DNA of 64,000 bases from Neoarius graeffei (Eukaryota; Chordata; Actinopteri; Siluriformes; Ariidae), in the NCBI RefSeq assembly GCF_027579695.1, contig NC_083576.1, positions 35,345,760 to 35,409,759 of the forward strand, written 5' to 3'. The notes under the pieces were generated by a model that ran no database searches, had not been told where the DNA came from, and worked only from the letters and a program-made list of their open reading frames with translations. Made by a program: the position numbers and the translations under genes. Positions 32,216 through 44,150 of this stretch are shown here, one piece after another. Position 1 is the first letter of the stretch. Every line of letters begins with the position of its first letter.

Positions 32216-33457
32216 TCGAAAAAGAATGTGGACCGACACTAAAGGGTAGTTGTGAATATCCCCGTGCACACACAACACCTTCACCAATTGTGCTCCCCCC
32301 AATGCCTCGTTTTGCACCAGGCTTTGGTGGATTGAGGTCTGATTACAGCCAGAATCCACCAACGCCTGATATGTATCCCCTTGGATACTCACTGGTATGC
32401 GATACGCTCCGGCCCAATCGGGGGCGGGTCCTGGCGCGTCAGGGATCCGAACCACCGCGCCCACCTCCATTACCGAGCACTGCTGTTGGAGGTGGCCCGG
32501 CTCCCCGCAGCGCCAGCAAACCGGCCTGGGCTTCGTCTCTGCACTGGTGCTCTGGGGCTCACTCACCTGAGGGGGGGAGAGACAGACACAGAAGGGAGAA
32601 ATGGAAGGGCACCGGGGTGCGGCGGGCCGGCTGGGGTGGTGCCGGCCCCCGTCTCCGCGGTGGGGGAATGGGGCAAGGAGGTGACACAGGAGGAGGAGAG
32701 AGAGAGAGAAGAGAAGAGAAGAGGTTGTCTGCTGTCCTGCCATTGGGACAGCTGCCAAATGGTCCTCTGCCAGCTCGATTGCCTGATCCAGCGATGCCGG
32801 GCGGTGGCACTGGACCCACTCTGCGGTTCCTGCTGGTAAACGTGCGATGAACTGTTCCAGTACCACCTGGTCGATGAGTCCCTTGGCATCGCAGTTGTCT
32901 GCCCTCAACCACTGCCAGCAGGCGTCCCGGAGTTGCTGGCCAAATGCGAACCGCCGGCCGACTTCCTCCAAGTGCAAAGCGCAGAAGCGCTGACCCTGCT
33001 GCTCGGGGGTGCGCCCCACACGCTGGAGGACGGCCCGGCGAAGGTCCGTGTAGGCCAGCCGGCGGTCGGCGGGGAGCTGTAGCGCGGCCAGCTGCGCCTC
33101 TCCCGTTAGCAGGGGGAGGAGGCACGCCACGTGCTGATCCATCGGCCACCCCGAGGTCTCCGCGACTTGCTCAAAGAGCATGATGAATGCCTTGGGGTCG
33201 TCCTGCGGGCCCATCTTTGTTAGGGTGGGGGGGGACGGGCCCACGGTGGGAGAGTTGGTAGACCCCGCTGATGCGAGGAGGTGCCGGAATGCCCAACGAT
33301 CTTCCTGTTGCGCCAGCACCAGGGCCTCAAACCATTGTTCTTGCTCCTTTTGGAGGGCGAGCAGCGCCTGGTGCTGGCTCTGTTGGGCCGTGGTGAGGGC
33401 GTGGATCAGGTCTGCAAAGGGGGAGGACTCCATGGGGCTGTTCTCTTCTGTGCTCAT
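32201..33457 (-). pseudogene. GM-B gag and protease start
   Basis: A 418-codon frame starting MSTEENSPMESS. The N-terminal half has a Gln-rich stretch (ALLALQKEQEQ). A SCAN-like capsid region follows (AFIMLFEQVAETSGWPMDQHV, LRRAVLQRVGRTPEQQ, FIARLPAGTAEWVQ). Near residue 320 is a CCHC knuckle CWRCGEPGHLQQQC, followed by protease with LVDSGCNQTSIHQ. The frame is lost about 32215 inside protease and resumes as the integrase frame. Gmr1-like gag is the proposed source of vertebrate SCAN domains. Gag itself looks complete. Confidence 0.85.
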
Positions 33458-33476
33458 TCCTGGGTTTCAGCACCAC
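33457..33476 (-). promoter_or_regulatory. Primer binding site region of GM-B
   Basis: Minus-strand GTGGTGCTGAAACCCAGG follows the 5' LTR. The same site in GM-C reads GTGGTGCCGAAACCCAGG (35936-35953). I cannot assign the tRNA with confidence. Confidence 0.55.
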
Positions 33477-33789
33477 TGTAACAGTTCGTATAGGTGGGTG
33501 GAGCACAGAAGGACGGCAGGCCAGAACTGAGTTCACAAAACTCTTTTTATTTAGCTTTTTAGCTTATATATTTGCTTTTTCATACACTCAGACACACGCA
33601 CACACATCAGTCGTCTGGGTGGGGAGAGAGCTCTCTCTGCTCTCGCTCTCTCTCCTTAAATAGGGCGCGGTCACTGGGAAGACACGCAAACACATTAATT
33701 AACGACAGGTGTAGTGATTCTGCCACTTACCTTCCCTGACTTCGCCCTCCAGTCACAGACCGATGCTTGACCACGCCCCTGCTGCCACA
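33477..33789 (-). repeat. 5' LTR of GM-B
   Basis: TGTAACAG...CTGCCACA in plus orientation. The minus strand carries a TATA-like TATTTAAGG (about 33663-33655). Confidence 0.85.
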
Positions 33790-33887
33790 TATATATATAA
33801 AATCTCTTTCTAAATGCATTTAATTTTTTATATGCTAGGAATTTAATTCTGGTCTAATTTTATTTATTGCAAAAGGATTTCAAATAT
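33790..33887. repeat. Right arm of the inverted repeat split by GM-B
   Basis: Inverse of 21924-22022 with only a few differences over about 95 bases. It is followed by a SINE that duplicated its outer end. Confidence 0.85.
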
Positions 33888-34264
33888 CTCATCTCATCTC
33901 ATTATCTCTAGCCGCTTTATCCTTCTACAGGGTCGCAGGCAAGCTGGAGCCTATCCCAGCTGACTACGGGCGAAAGGCGGGGTACACCCTGGACAAGTCG
34001 CCAGGTCATCACAGGGCTGACACATAGACACAGACAACCATTCACACTCACATTCACACCTACGGTCAATTTAGAGTCACCAGTTAACCTAACCTGCATG
34101 TCTTTGGACTGTGGGGGAAACCGGAGCACCCGGAGGAAACCCACGCGGACACGGGGAGAACATGCAAACTCCACACAGAAAGGCCCTCGCCGGCCCCGGG
34201 GCTCGAACCCAGGACCTTCTTGCTGTGAGGCGACAGCGCTAACCACTACACCACCGTGCCGCCC
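33888..34264 (-). mobile_element. S1 SINE
   Basis: Full length, minus orientation, flanked by GATTTCAAATAT (33876-33887 and 34265-34276). Confidence 0.88.
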
Positions 34265-34272
34265 GATTTCAA

Positions 34273-35616
<1,344 letters not shown>

Positions 35617-35621
35617 CAATA

Positions 35622-35935
35622 TGTGGCAGCGGGGGCATGGTCAAGTGTCGGTCTGTGAACGGAGGGTGGAGTCAGGGAAGGTAAGTGGCAGAATCACTGC
35701 ACCTGATGTCAGTTAACCTGTGTTTGTGTGTCTTCCCAGTGACCGTGCCCTATAAAAGGAGAGAGAGAGCAGAGGAAGGGAGCTTTCTCCCCAACCAGAC
35801 GACTAATGTGTGTGTGTGTGTGTCTGTGTGGCTGGGAGATTGTAAGACACTGAAAAGTGCAAAAATAAGAGTTTTGGAAACTCAGTTCTGGCCTGCTGTA
35901 CTTCTGTGCTCCACCCACCCGCTTGAAGTCCTACA
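35622..35935 (+). repeat. 5' LTR of GM-C
   Basis: 314 bp. TATA box CCTATAAAAGG at about 35749; (TG)n at 35806-35822; AATAAGAG in place of AATAAAGAG (the 3' LTR has the full signal). Followed by the GTGGTGCCGAAACCCAGG primer site. Confidence 0.88.
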
Positions 35936-36911
35936 GTGGTGCCGAAACCCAGGAATCAGAGCACAGAGGAGAACAGTCCTATGGAGTCCTCCCCCTTCGC
36001 GGACCTGATCCACGCCCTCGCCATGGCCCAACAGAGCCAGCACCAGGCACTGGTCGCCCTCCGAAAGGAGCAAGAGCAAAGGTTCGAGGCCCTGGTGCTG
36101 GCACAACAGGAAGATCGTCAGGCATTCCGGCACCTCCTCATGTCAGCAGGGTCCACCACCTCCACTGCCGCGGGCCCTCCCCACCTCACCCTAATGAAGA
36201 TGGGCCCGCACAACAACCCCGAAGCCTTCCTCGCGCTCTTTGAGCAAGCAGCAGAGGCCTGGGGTTGGCCGGTGGAACAGCGCGTGGCGTGCCTCCTCCC
36301 CCTGCTAATGGGCGAGGCGCAGCCGGCTGGTCTACGCAGACCTGTGCCGGGCCGTCCTCCAGCGTGTGGGGCGCACCCCAGAACAACAACACCAGCGCTT
36401 CCGTGCTCTGTGCCTAGAGTTCGGCTGGCCATTCACGTTTGGCCAGCAACTCCGGGACACCTGCCGGCGGTGGCTGAGGGCTGACAACCATGATGCTGAG
36501 GGAATCATCGATCTGGTGGTACTGGAGCAGTTCATCGGCCGACTCCCCGAAGGGACCGCGGAGTGGGTCCAGTGCCATCGCTCGGTGTCGCTGGATCAGG
36601 CCATCGAGCTGGTGGAGGACCATTTGGCAGCTGTTCTGATGGCAGGACAGCATATCTCCTCTTCTCCCCTCTCCTCTCTCTCTCTCGCCCCCTCCCCTTC
36701 TGTTCCTTGTCCTCGCCCCGTTCCCCCACCGCAGAGGCGGGGGCCGGCTCCACCCCAGTCAGCCCGCCGCACCCACGGTCCCCTCCCATTTCCCACTTTC
36801 ATGTCTGTCTCCCCCCCACCTCAGGTGAGTGAGCCCCAGAACGCCAGTGCAGAGAGAGAGCTCGGGCCAGTTTGCTGGCGCTGCGGGGAGCCAGGGCACC
36901 TTCAGCATTAG
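35936..36911 (+). pseudogene. GM-C gag (frameshifted)
   Basis: The first frame carries MESSPFADLIHALAMAQQ and the SCAN-like block AFLALFEQAAEAWGWPVEQR. A deletion and shift occur near 36318. The second frame resumes with GRTPEQQHQRFRAL, FIGRLPEGTAEWVQ and the knuckle start CWRCGEPGHLQH, ending at a TAG where GM-B has CAG. It is close kin of GM-B gag, and no working product is possible. Confidence 0.8.
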
Positions 36912-38850
36912 TGCTCAGTAATGGAGGTTGGCACGGTGGTCCGGATCCCCAATGCGCCAGGGACCGCCCTCAATCGGGCCGGAGCATATCGCATACCGCT
37001 GAGTATCCAAGGGGATACGTATCAGGCTTTTGATGGACTCCGGCTGTAATCAGACCTCAATCCACCAAAGCCTGGTGCAAGACGAGGCACTGGGGAGAGC
37101 ACAATTGGTAAAGGTGTTGTGTGTGCATGGGGATGTTCACAACTACCCTTTAGTGTCGGTCCACATTCTATTTTGAGGGGAGAAATTTAGTGTAAAGGCG
37201 GCAGTTAATCCTCACCTTACCCACTCGATAATTTTGGTGACTGATTGGCCGGGATTTCGGGAATTAATGACTCATTTAGTGAAGAGTGGGGCCTGCCATA
37301 GTTCAGCAGGGGGAAGTCCTGGTGTGGCATTGGTGGGAGCAGCTGTCACAGAGCCGTCTACGTCATCATCGCGTCAGAGTGAGGAGCAGCAGGCAGCTCC
37401 TCCTCCCTCTCTCGGGGAATCCCTCGCAGATTTCCCATTAGAGCAGTTGCGAGACGAGACTCTGTGGCATGCGTTTGACCAAGTGAGAGTAATCGATGGT
37501 CAAACACTCCAGCCAAACGCCACCCCGTCCTTCCCCTATTTTTCCATTATGAAAGATAGATTATATCGAGTGACACAGGACACTCAGACTAAGGAGCCGA
37601 TCACACAACTTTTGATCCCAAAGAGCTGCCGGGAATTGGTATTCCAGGCGGCTCACTTTAATCCGATGGCTGGACACTTGGGGCAGGATAAGACACTAGC
37701 CCGAATAATGGCCCGGTTCTATTGGCCAGGGATTCGCGGCGATGTCCGTAGGTGGTGTACGGCGTGCCGCGAATGCCAGTTAGTAAATCCAGCGGCCATT
37801 CCAAAAGCACCTTTGCGCCCTCTGCCATTAATCGAGACCCCTTTCGAAAGAATTGGGATGGATCTCGTCAGGCCATTAGATCTGTCAACACAAGGGTATC
37901 GCTTTATTTTAGTTCTGGTAGACTATGCAACGCGATGCCTGGAAGCAGTGCCTCTTCGCAATATCTTAGCACGTAGTATTGCTGAAGCACTCTTCCACAT
38001 CATCTCCCAAGTTGGAATCCCCAAAGAGATTCTGACTGATCAAGGCACTACGTTTATGTCACGCACACTGCACGAACTGTATGGGTTACTGGGAATTAAG
38101 CCGATCCGCACCAGCGTTTATCACCCACAAATGGACGGTTTAGTCGAACGGTTCAATCGCACCCTCAAGAACATAATTAAAAAGTTTGTACATGAGGATG
38201 CACGCAATTAGGATAAATGGCTCAAACCCCTGTTATTCGCAGTGCGAGAGGTCCCACAAGCCTCCATGGGGTTCTCCCCATTCTAATTATTATATGGGCG
38301 TAAGCTGCGTGGGATCCTAGATGTACTATGGGAAAATTGGGAGGAGGGACCTTCAAAGAGCAAAAATGAAATTCAATACGTTATCGACCTGCGCATAAAA
38401 CTCCACACACTCACACACCTTACCCAGGAGAATTTGCGGCAGGCCCAAGAATGGCAAATCCGCCTGTACGACAGGGGTACGCACCTTAGGGAGTTTGCAC
38501 CGGGACATAAAGTACTCGTGCTGTTGCCCACCTTGAGCTCCAAATTGATCGCCAAGTGGCAAGGACCCTTTGAGGTCACACGGCGAGTCAGGGATGTCAA
38601 CTATGAGGTGAGGCAAATGGACAGGGGTAGGGTGCTACAAATTTACCACCTCAACCTGCTCAAACTTTGGAATGAGGAGGTCTCCATGGCATTGGTGTCA
38701 TTGGTTCCGGAGAAGGCAGAGCTGGGGCCAGAGGTTCAAAAGGGAACATTGACATCGCTTACCTCTCCAGTCCCCTGTGGAGACCACCTCTCCCCGACCC
38801 AACTCACGGAGGTTGCCCAGTTGCAGACCGAATTTTCGGATGTGTTCTCG
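36912..38850 (+). pseudogene. GM-C protease and integrase
   Basis: A decayed protease (DSGCNQTSIHQ shifted near 37035) is followed by a long open stretch (37234-38211): HFNPMAGHLGQDKTLARI, CTACREC, GMDLVRPLD, LTDQGTTF and VERFNRTLKN. A TAG at about 38210 replaces the Trp codon of the DKW block, and FSPF*LLYG has another stop near 38285. The C-terminal part (38434-38850) ends at the hAT MITE. The first catalytic block reads RPLD where GM-B has GPLD. Confidence 0.82.
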
Positions 38851-38851
38851 C

Positions 38852-40248
38852 TAGGGGTGGGCGATATGTATCGTCTGCGATGTCTTCGTGAATGTTGTTT
38901 TGACGATGTGTAATTTTGCATTATCGAGTTTTTTTAATTAAGCCACCAAAAATCAATACAGAGTGGAGCAGACCCGGCGCCAGACACGGACTGACGGACG
39001 GGCCTTGAATTGCTTTGGGGGGAGGCACACATTTTATACGCCAAGCCAGGGCAACACAACTGTTTCTAGCAACCCAGGAGAGCAGCACAGACGTGACGAG
39101 TTAAATATTCTAAGAAACCTATAAAGCAACCAAAACAACTTTCCAAAATGTATCAAACATTGCTCAGCATATTAAAAGTTTTTTTTTTTTGCTCCGCTGG
39201 CCTCACAACGCACAAAGCTGATTTCGGGTATCTACCGGAAGATGTCGTGATATGATCCTGTCCAGCAATAAAATGTGATTGGCTGAGACAGCTGCTGATT
39301 TACCCAGATACCATCTGAAGAAAAAATGCGATTGGTCGGTTGGTTCATTCCATGTCATTAACCCATTGGTTCCCAAGAAATATTAGTCCACGTTTATAGC
39401 AATGATCCAGAAATTATTACTAGTGTTTCTGTACTCACGGATAATAATGAATGAACCGATCAGCCGATTTCGAATAGTTTCAATACATTTTAAATTGAGC
39501 ACATTTTTCTTTATTATTGTTATACTGAAAAACTTTGACTTGTAGTTTACGTTTTTTTTGAGGGGAAAAAAAAAACAAAGAAGAAGAAGCTGTGACGGGC
39601 TTCTATCAGGCCAAGTGCGGTCACTCGCCGGCCACTTTCAGGCATCTTTTTCGGATTAGTGAGACCAGACCCTCTGAAAATGAATGGGGAGATATCAATA
39701 CTGGACTCTGTGAAAACTAACGGTCGCAAAGAGCATATGATTGAAATCGCCATGAAAAGTTGATTATACTTGAGTGTTAGGTTGGTTCTCATGACTCAGA
39801 AAAAGCTTTAAAATCCACTTTTCTCGTGGATTATTTTGACACTGCGCAGGCGCAGTACTTCTATAACGGCAGGAGAGGGACAGCGGAGCATGAAGCTGCA
39901 AGATGATTGGAAAGCTGTTGGTTCAGATCGACATATGATTGGTTGTTGGCAGCGGAACAGGCGGGATATTTGCAGACCTGTACTGCCGTCAGAGACGGTT
40001 GATTAGAATGTTTGCTGCCGTTACGAACTGTCAATTGAATTATTCATTTTTATTAATTTAAAGTTGTTTACGAAAATAAATATGGCTTTTCCTTAAATAC
40101 TTCTGTCACTGCAATGATTCTTTTAGTCAGTGTAATTATTGTAATCTTTAAGCAAGTTTTTTTTTTTTAAATATCATCAAAATATCGTTATCGTTAAAAT
40201 CCTAAAAAATATCGAGATATTATTTTTTGCCCATATCGCCCACCCCTA
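38852..40248. mobile_element. hAT MITE (1397 bp) inside GM-C
   Basis: Terminal repeats TAGGGGTGGGCGATATG with the exact inverse at the right end. Perfect 8-bp duplication GTTCTCGC (38844-38851 and 40249-40256). GM-B shows the empty site. I found no transposase-like frame in it. Confidence 0.9.
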
Positions 40249-40256
40249 GTTCTCGC

Positions 40257-41070
40257 CCCTGCCCGGCTGCACCCGCCTCATAGAACACCACATTGAGACA
40301 CCCCCGGGGGTGGTAGTGCGTAGCCGCCCTTACAGGTTACCCGAGCACAAGAAAAAGGTAGTTCGGGAAGAACTCGAGGCCGTGCTCGAAATGGGCATCG
40401 TCGAGGAGTCCCACAGTGACTGGAGCAGCCCGGTGGTCTTGGTCCCCAAGGCCGATGGGTCGGTCCGGTTCTGTGTGGACTATAGAAAAGTCAACGCAGT
40501 GTCGAAATTCGATGCATACCCAATGCCTTGTATTGACGAGTTGCTGGATCGACTAGTCACGGCTCGCTTTTATTCGACACTGGATTTGACAAAGGGTTAT
40601 TGGCAGATCCCCTTGACTCCATTATCCCGAGAAAAAACGGCCTTTTCCACACTGTTTGGCTTACACCAATTTGTCACACTTCCTTTTGGGCTGTTTGGGG
40701 CACCCGCTACATTCCAGCGGCTTATGGACAGGGTCCTCCGCCCCCATGCCACCTATGCAGCTGCATACTTAGACGATATTATAATCTATAGTAATGACTG
40801 GCCGCGGCATCTGCAACACCTGAGGTCCGTCCTTGGGTCGCTGAGGCGAGCGGGTCTCACAGCCAACCCAAAGAAGTGTGCGATTGGGCGGGTGGAAGTA
40901 CGGTACCTGGGCTTCCACTTGGGCAATGGGCAGGTGTGTCCCCAAGTTAATAAGACAGCAGCGATTGCGGCCTGCCCAAGGCCCAAGACCAAAAAGGGGG
41001 TGAAACAGTTCCTGGGGCTGGCTGGCTACTATCATACAGTCAGCGGGATGGTGATGTCTGAATAATTAGG
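40257..41070 (+). pseudogene. GM-C reverse transcriptase
   Basis: Open from about 40310: PYRLPEHKKKVVREELE, SDWSSPVVLVPKADGSV, RFCVDYRKVNAVSKFD, LTLPFGLFGAPATFQ-type block, AAYLDDIIIYSNDW (YLDD at about 40767), NPKKCAIGRVEVRYLGF and KKGVKQFLGLAGYY. It then enters an inverted duplication at 41037 and stops at 41063. The RT core itself looks undamaged. It lies after integrase, as in Gmr1. Confidence 0.88.
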
Positions 41071-41114
41071 TATAAACATACCTAATTATTCAGACATCAC
41101 CAGCCCGCTGACTG
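41037..41114. repeat. 37-bp inverted duplication in GM-C
   Basis: Arms 41037-41073 and 41078-41114 are inverse copies with one mismatch, separated by AAAC. In GM-B only the right-arm sequence exists, so the left arm is a new inverted copy. It destroys the reading frame. Confidence 0.9.
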
Positions 41115-41638
41115 ATCTCACTAAATAGGGGTCACCAGATCCGGTCCAGTAGACGGAGCAATGCCAACGGGCTTTCTCTGAGGTGAAGCCTGCATTGTGT
41201 GGGGGGCCACTGTTACACTCCCCTGACTTTTCTCTTCCCTTTATGTTGCAGACGAATGCATCAGACAGAGGGCTGGGGGTTGTTTTGTCCCAGGAGGTGG
41301 AGGGGGAGGATCGCCCAGTGCTGTACATCAGCAGAAAGCTCTCGGTGCATGAGGGACGCTACAGCAGAATAGAGAAGGAGTGCCTAGCCATCAAGTGGGC
41401 GGTCCTCGCCCTCCATTTCTACCTGCTGGGACGCCCTTTCACCCTCTGTTCGGACCACGCGCCCCTCCAGTGGCTCCACCACAGGAAGGATGCCAATGTG
41501 CAGATCACCCGTTGGTATCTGGCACTCCAGCCCTTTAACTTCAAAGTGGTCCACAGGCCGGGGGCGCTGATGGTCATGGCGGACTTCCTCTCCCATCGGG
41601 GGGGAGTTGGCTGCAGGCCGGACAGCTGCCCGGCCTGA
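41115..41638 (+). pseudogene. GM-C RNase H
   Basis: Stops near 41127 (TKxG) break the link to RT. From 41183: LPFMLQTNASDRGLGVVLS (relatives have TDAS, so the first catalytic Asp is Asn here), ECLAIKWAVLALHFYLLG, SDHAPLQWLHH and HRPGALMVMADFLSH. Ends at 41638, 17 bases before the 3' LTR. Confidence 0.82.
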
Positions 41639-41655
41639 GTCGAGCGGTGGGGGTA

Positions 41656-41972
41656 TGTGGCAGCAGGGGCATGGTCAAGCGTCGGTCTGTGAACAGAGGG
41701 TGGAGTCAGGGAAGGTAAGTGGCAGAATCACTGCATCTGATGTCAGTTAACCTGTGTTTGTGTGTTTTCCCAGTGACCGTGCCCTATAAAAGGAGAGAGA
41801 GAGAGAGCAGAAGAAGGGAGCTCTCTCCCCAACCAGATGACTTATGTGTGTGTGCGTGTCTGTGTGGCTGGGAGATTGTAAGACACTGAAAAGTGCAAAA
41901 ATAAAGAGTTTTGGAAACTCAGTTCTGGCCTGCCATACTTCTGTGCTCCACCCACCCGCTCGAAGTCCTACA
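41656..41972 (+). repeat. 3' LTR of GM-C
   Basis: 317 bp, closely similar to 35622-35935; differences include one more AG pair, fewer TG units and an intact AATAAAGAG. Confidence 0.88.
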
Positions 41973-41977
41973 CAATA

Positions 41978-42412
41978 AATACCACAACTTCTGCTTAAGT
42001 GTAACATCGCCATTATAATCAATAAATAAATACAGTGGAAACTCTTTATATCGAGGTCCTTGGGACCAAGGAATTTTGTTTGTTACATCAGGGGGTTTTT
42101 TATTGTTGTTTTTTTTTAAATCAGACGTCAATAAACAATACAAAATAAAGCAAATGGAACTACATGGAAGAACACAACTGTCTCAGCATTATCACAAAAT
42201 AACAATGAAGTAAATAAAATAAATAAATGAAATAAATATAAATAAAATTATATGTAGGGGATAGCTTCTTTTAACTCTTAACTCTTCTTGTCCTTCCACT
42301 CTTCCCTCCAAGATTTAAAGGTCATAGGCAATGGTCGGAGGTGAAACATAGAATATCAACTTTATTGTCTAGAAGAACAACCCAAAAAGCAAATTCAGAG
42401 CTCGTCAGACTT
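41978..42412. other. AT-rich spacer with a Tigger/pogo-like end
   Basis: CAGTGGAAACTCTTTATATCG at 42032, preceded by TA, looks like a pogo/Tigger TIR. No opposite end or transposase is seen. The remainder is AT-rich. Confidence 0.35.
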
Positions 42413-42782
42413 CTCATCTCATCTCATTAACTCTAGCCGCTTTATCCTGTTCTACAGGGTCGCAGACAAGCTGGAGCCTATCCCAGCTGACTACGGGCGA
42501 AAGGCAGGGTACACCCTGGGCAAGTCGCCAGGTCATCACAGGGCTGACACAGGCAACCATTCACACTCACATTCATACCTACGGTCAATTTAGAGTCACC
42601 AGTTAACCTAACCTGCATGTCTTTGGACTGTGGGGGAAACTGGAGCACCCGGAGGAAACCCACGCGGACACGGGGAGAACATGCAAACTCTGCACAGAAA
42701 GGCCCTTGCCAGCCACGGGGCTCAAACCTGGACCTTCTTGCTGTGAGGCGACAGCGCTAACCACTACACCACCATGCCGCCC
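42413..42782 (-). mobile_element. S1 SINE
   Basis: Flanked by CTCGTCAGACTT (42401-42412) and CTCGTCACACTT (42783-42794), one mismatch. A small deletion of the cacatagacac stretch is present. Confidence 0.87.
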
Positions 42783-43014
42783 CTCGTCACACTTGCTGGA
42801 CAATAATTTCCCCAAACTTGGATCTGGAAAAGTTCCCGCTACTCGTGACATGCCATCCTCATTGCCAAAATTGTGGTGGAAAAGCTTAATAAGATTAGAG
42901 GCTGTCAGGAAGAAAGCAGACAGAAATAGCTTTATTATAATACTTCTTGCAAGAAGGCTCCTCCAAAAGAATTTCACCCAAAGAAGCATTCTCCATTTCC
43001 ACAGGCCCTGTTTT

Positions 43015-43395
43015 CATCTCATCTCATCTCATTATCTCTAGCCGCTTTATCCTGTTCTACAGGGTCGCAGGCAAGCTGGAGCCTATCCCAGCTGACTACG
43101 GGCGAAAGGCGGGGTACACCCTGGACAAGTCGCCAGGTCATCGCAGGGCTGACACATAGACACAGACAACCATTCCCACTCACATTCACACCTACGATCA
43201 ATTTAGAGTCACCAGTTAACCTAACCTGCATGTCTTTGGACTGTGGGAGAAACCGGAGCACCCAGAGGAAACCCACGCGGACACGGGGAGAACATGCAAA
43301 CTCCGCACAGAAAGGCCCTCACCGGCCACGGGGCTCGAACCCGGACCTTCTTGCTGTGAGGCGACAGCGCTAACCACTACACCACCGTGCCGCCC
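43015..43395 (-). mobile_element. S1 SINE
   Basis: Flanked by the perfect 13-bp duplication CAGGCCCTGTTTT (43002-43014 and 43396-43408). Confidence 0.9.
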
Positions 43396-43408
43396 CAGGC
43401 CCTGTTTT

Positions 43409-44148
43409 ATACTTGCCAAAATAACAATAACATAACTTGCATATCAGGTATCTTCTTAATCTCAGGGTGTCCAGACTTGGCACCCTCTCCATCATTAACC
43501 ACTGTCCTGACACGTACACATGTTTATACTAACCTAGAAAACAGAACACAAACAAATTTTTCATCTTATATAAACATGAGACACAATGTCTGACCTCCTT
43601 TACTAAGGCTCTGAGAGGCACACAAATTCTCTAAAACTACATTTTCCTCTACACTATCAAATCATGCTGGCTGTATGAGAACAAACTGTATAAACACAAC
43701 TCTGTTCATTCATGTTCAACCAATGTACACATTTTGATCAGGTCGATTCGGTGTTTTTATTTTTAATTTTTTTCAGTGTAATTTCATAATGAAGATTAAT
43801 TTCAGAATTTACTGGTTGGAGTGATATCATCCATGGGGACACATGGGGCGCAGCTACACATATAAGCCCACCACAAACACAAACCTTAATCAGAGACACT
43901 CTTAGAATATCTCTGGCAGCACCACCTGGATACCGCAGCAACATGAGTTCATACAACATTGTCCTGTAGTGGTTACATATATAACTGCGTGTGTACAATT
44001 TAATTTTAATAAACTCAATATATTCCTTTCATCTCAAGATAAATAATGTTTTTTGGACAAAGAAAACTCCTTTACTTTATGTTTTTGTCCTGGAAGCTGC
44101 ATGGGTGTGCTATCTATCTAATAATAATGTATTACTTATTTATTAATG
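43409..44148. other. Unassigned AT-rich spacer
   Basis: No coding frame, terminal repeats or family recognised. Confidence 0.3.
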
Positions 44149-44150
44149 TA

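Larger units (their letters stand above)
22023..33789 (-). mobile_element. Gmr1-like Ty3/gypsy element GM-B, hit by a chromovirus and a hAT element
   Basis: LTRs at 22023-22313 and 33477-33789 (plus orientation TGTAACAG...CTGCCACA) are flanked by TATAT. Read right to left: LTR, primer site, gag-protease, integrase, RT, RNase H, LTR. So integrase precedes RT, the order known from Gmr1-like elements. Without its two insertions the element is about 4.9 kb. The 3' LTR lacks about 22 bases present in the 5' LTR. It is broken by a frameshift in protease, a TGA in integrase and an A-run frameshift in RT. Confidence 0.9.
35622..41972 (+). mobile_element. Gmr1-like Ty3/gypsy element GM-C, carrying a hAT MITE
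   Basis: Flanked by CAATA (35617-35621 and 41973-41977). LTRs at 35622-35935 and 41656-41972 (TGTGGCAGC...AGTCCTACA). Order: gag, protease, integrase, RT, RNase H, as in GM-B. A hAT MITE (38852-40248) sits just upstream of RT. Multiple stops, frameshifts and an inverted duplication (41037-41114) make it inactive. Confidence 0.9.

Noticed and set aside
32381-33183. Plus-strand open frames of 80-270 codons opposite GM-B gag
   Set aside because: Shadows of the GC-rich gag on the other strand. No recognisable domains.
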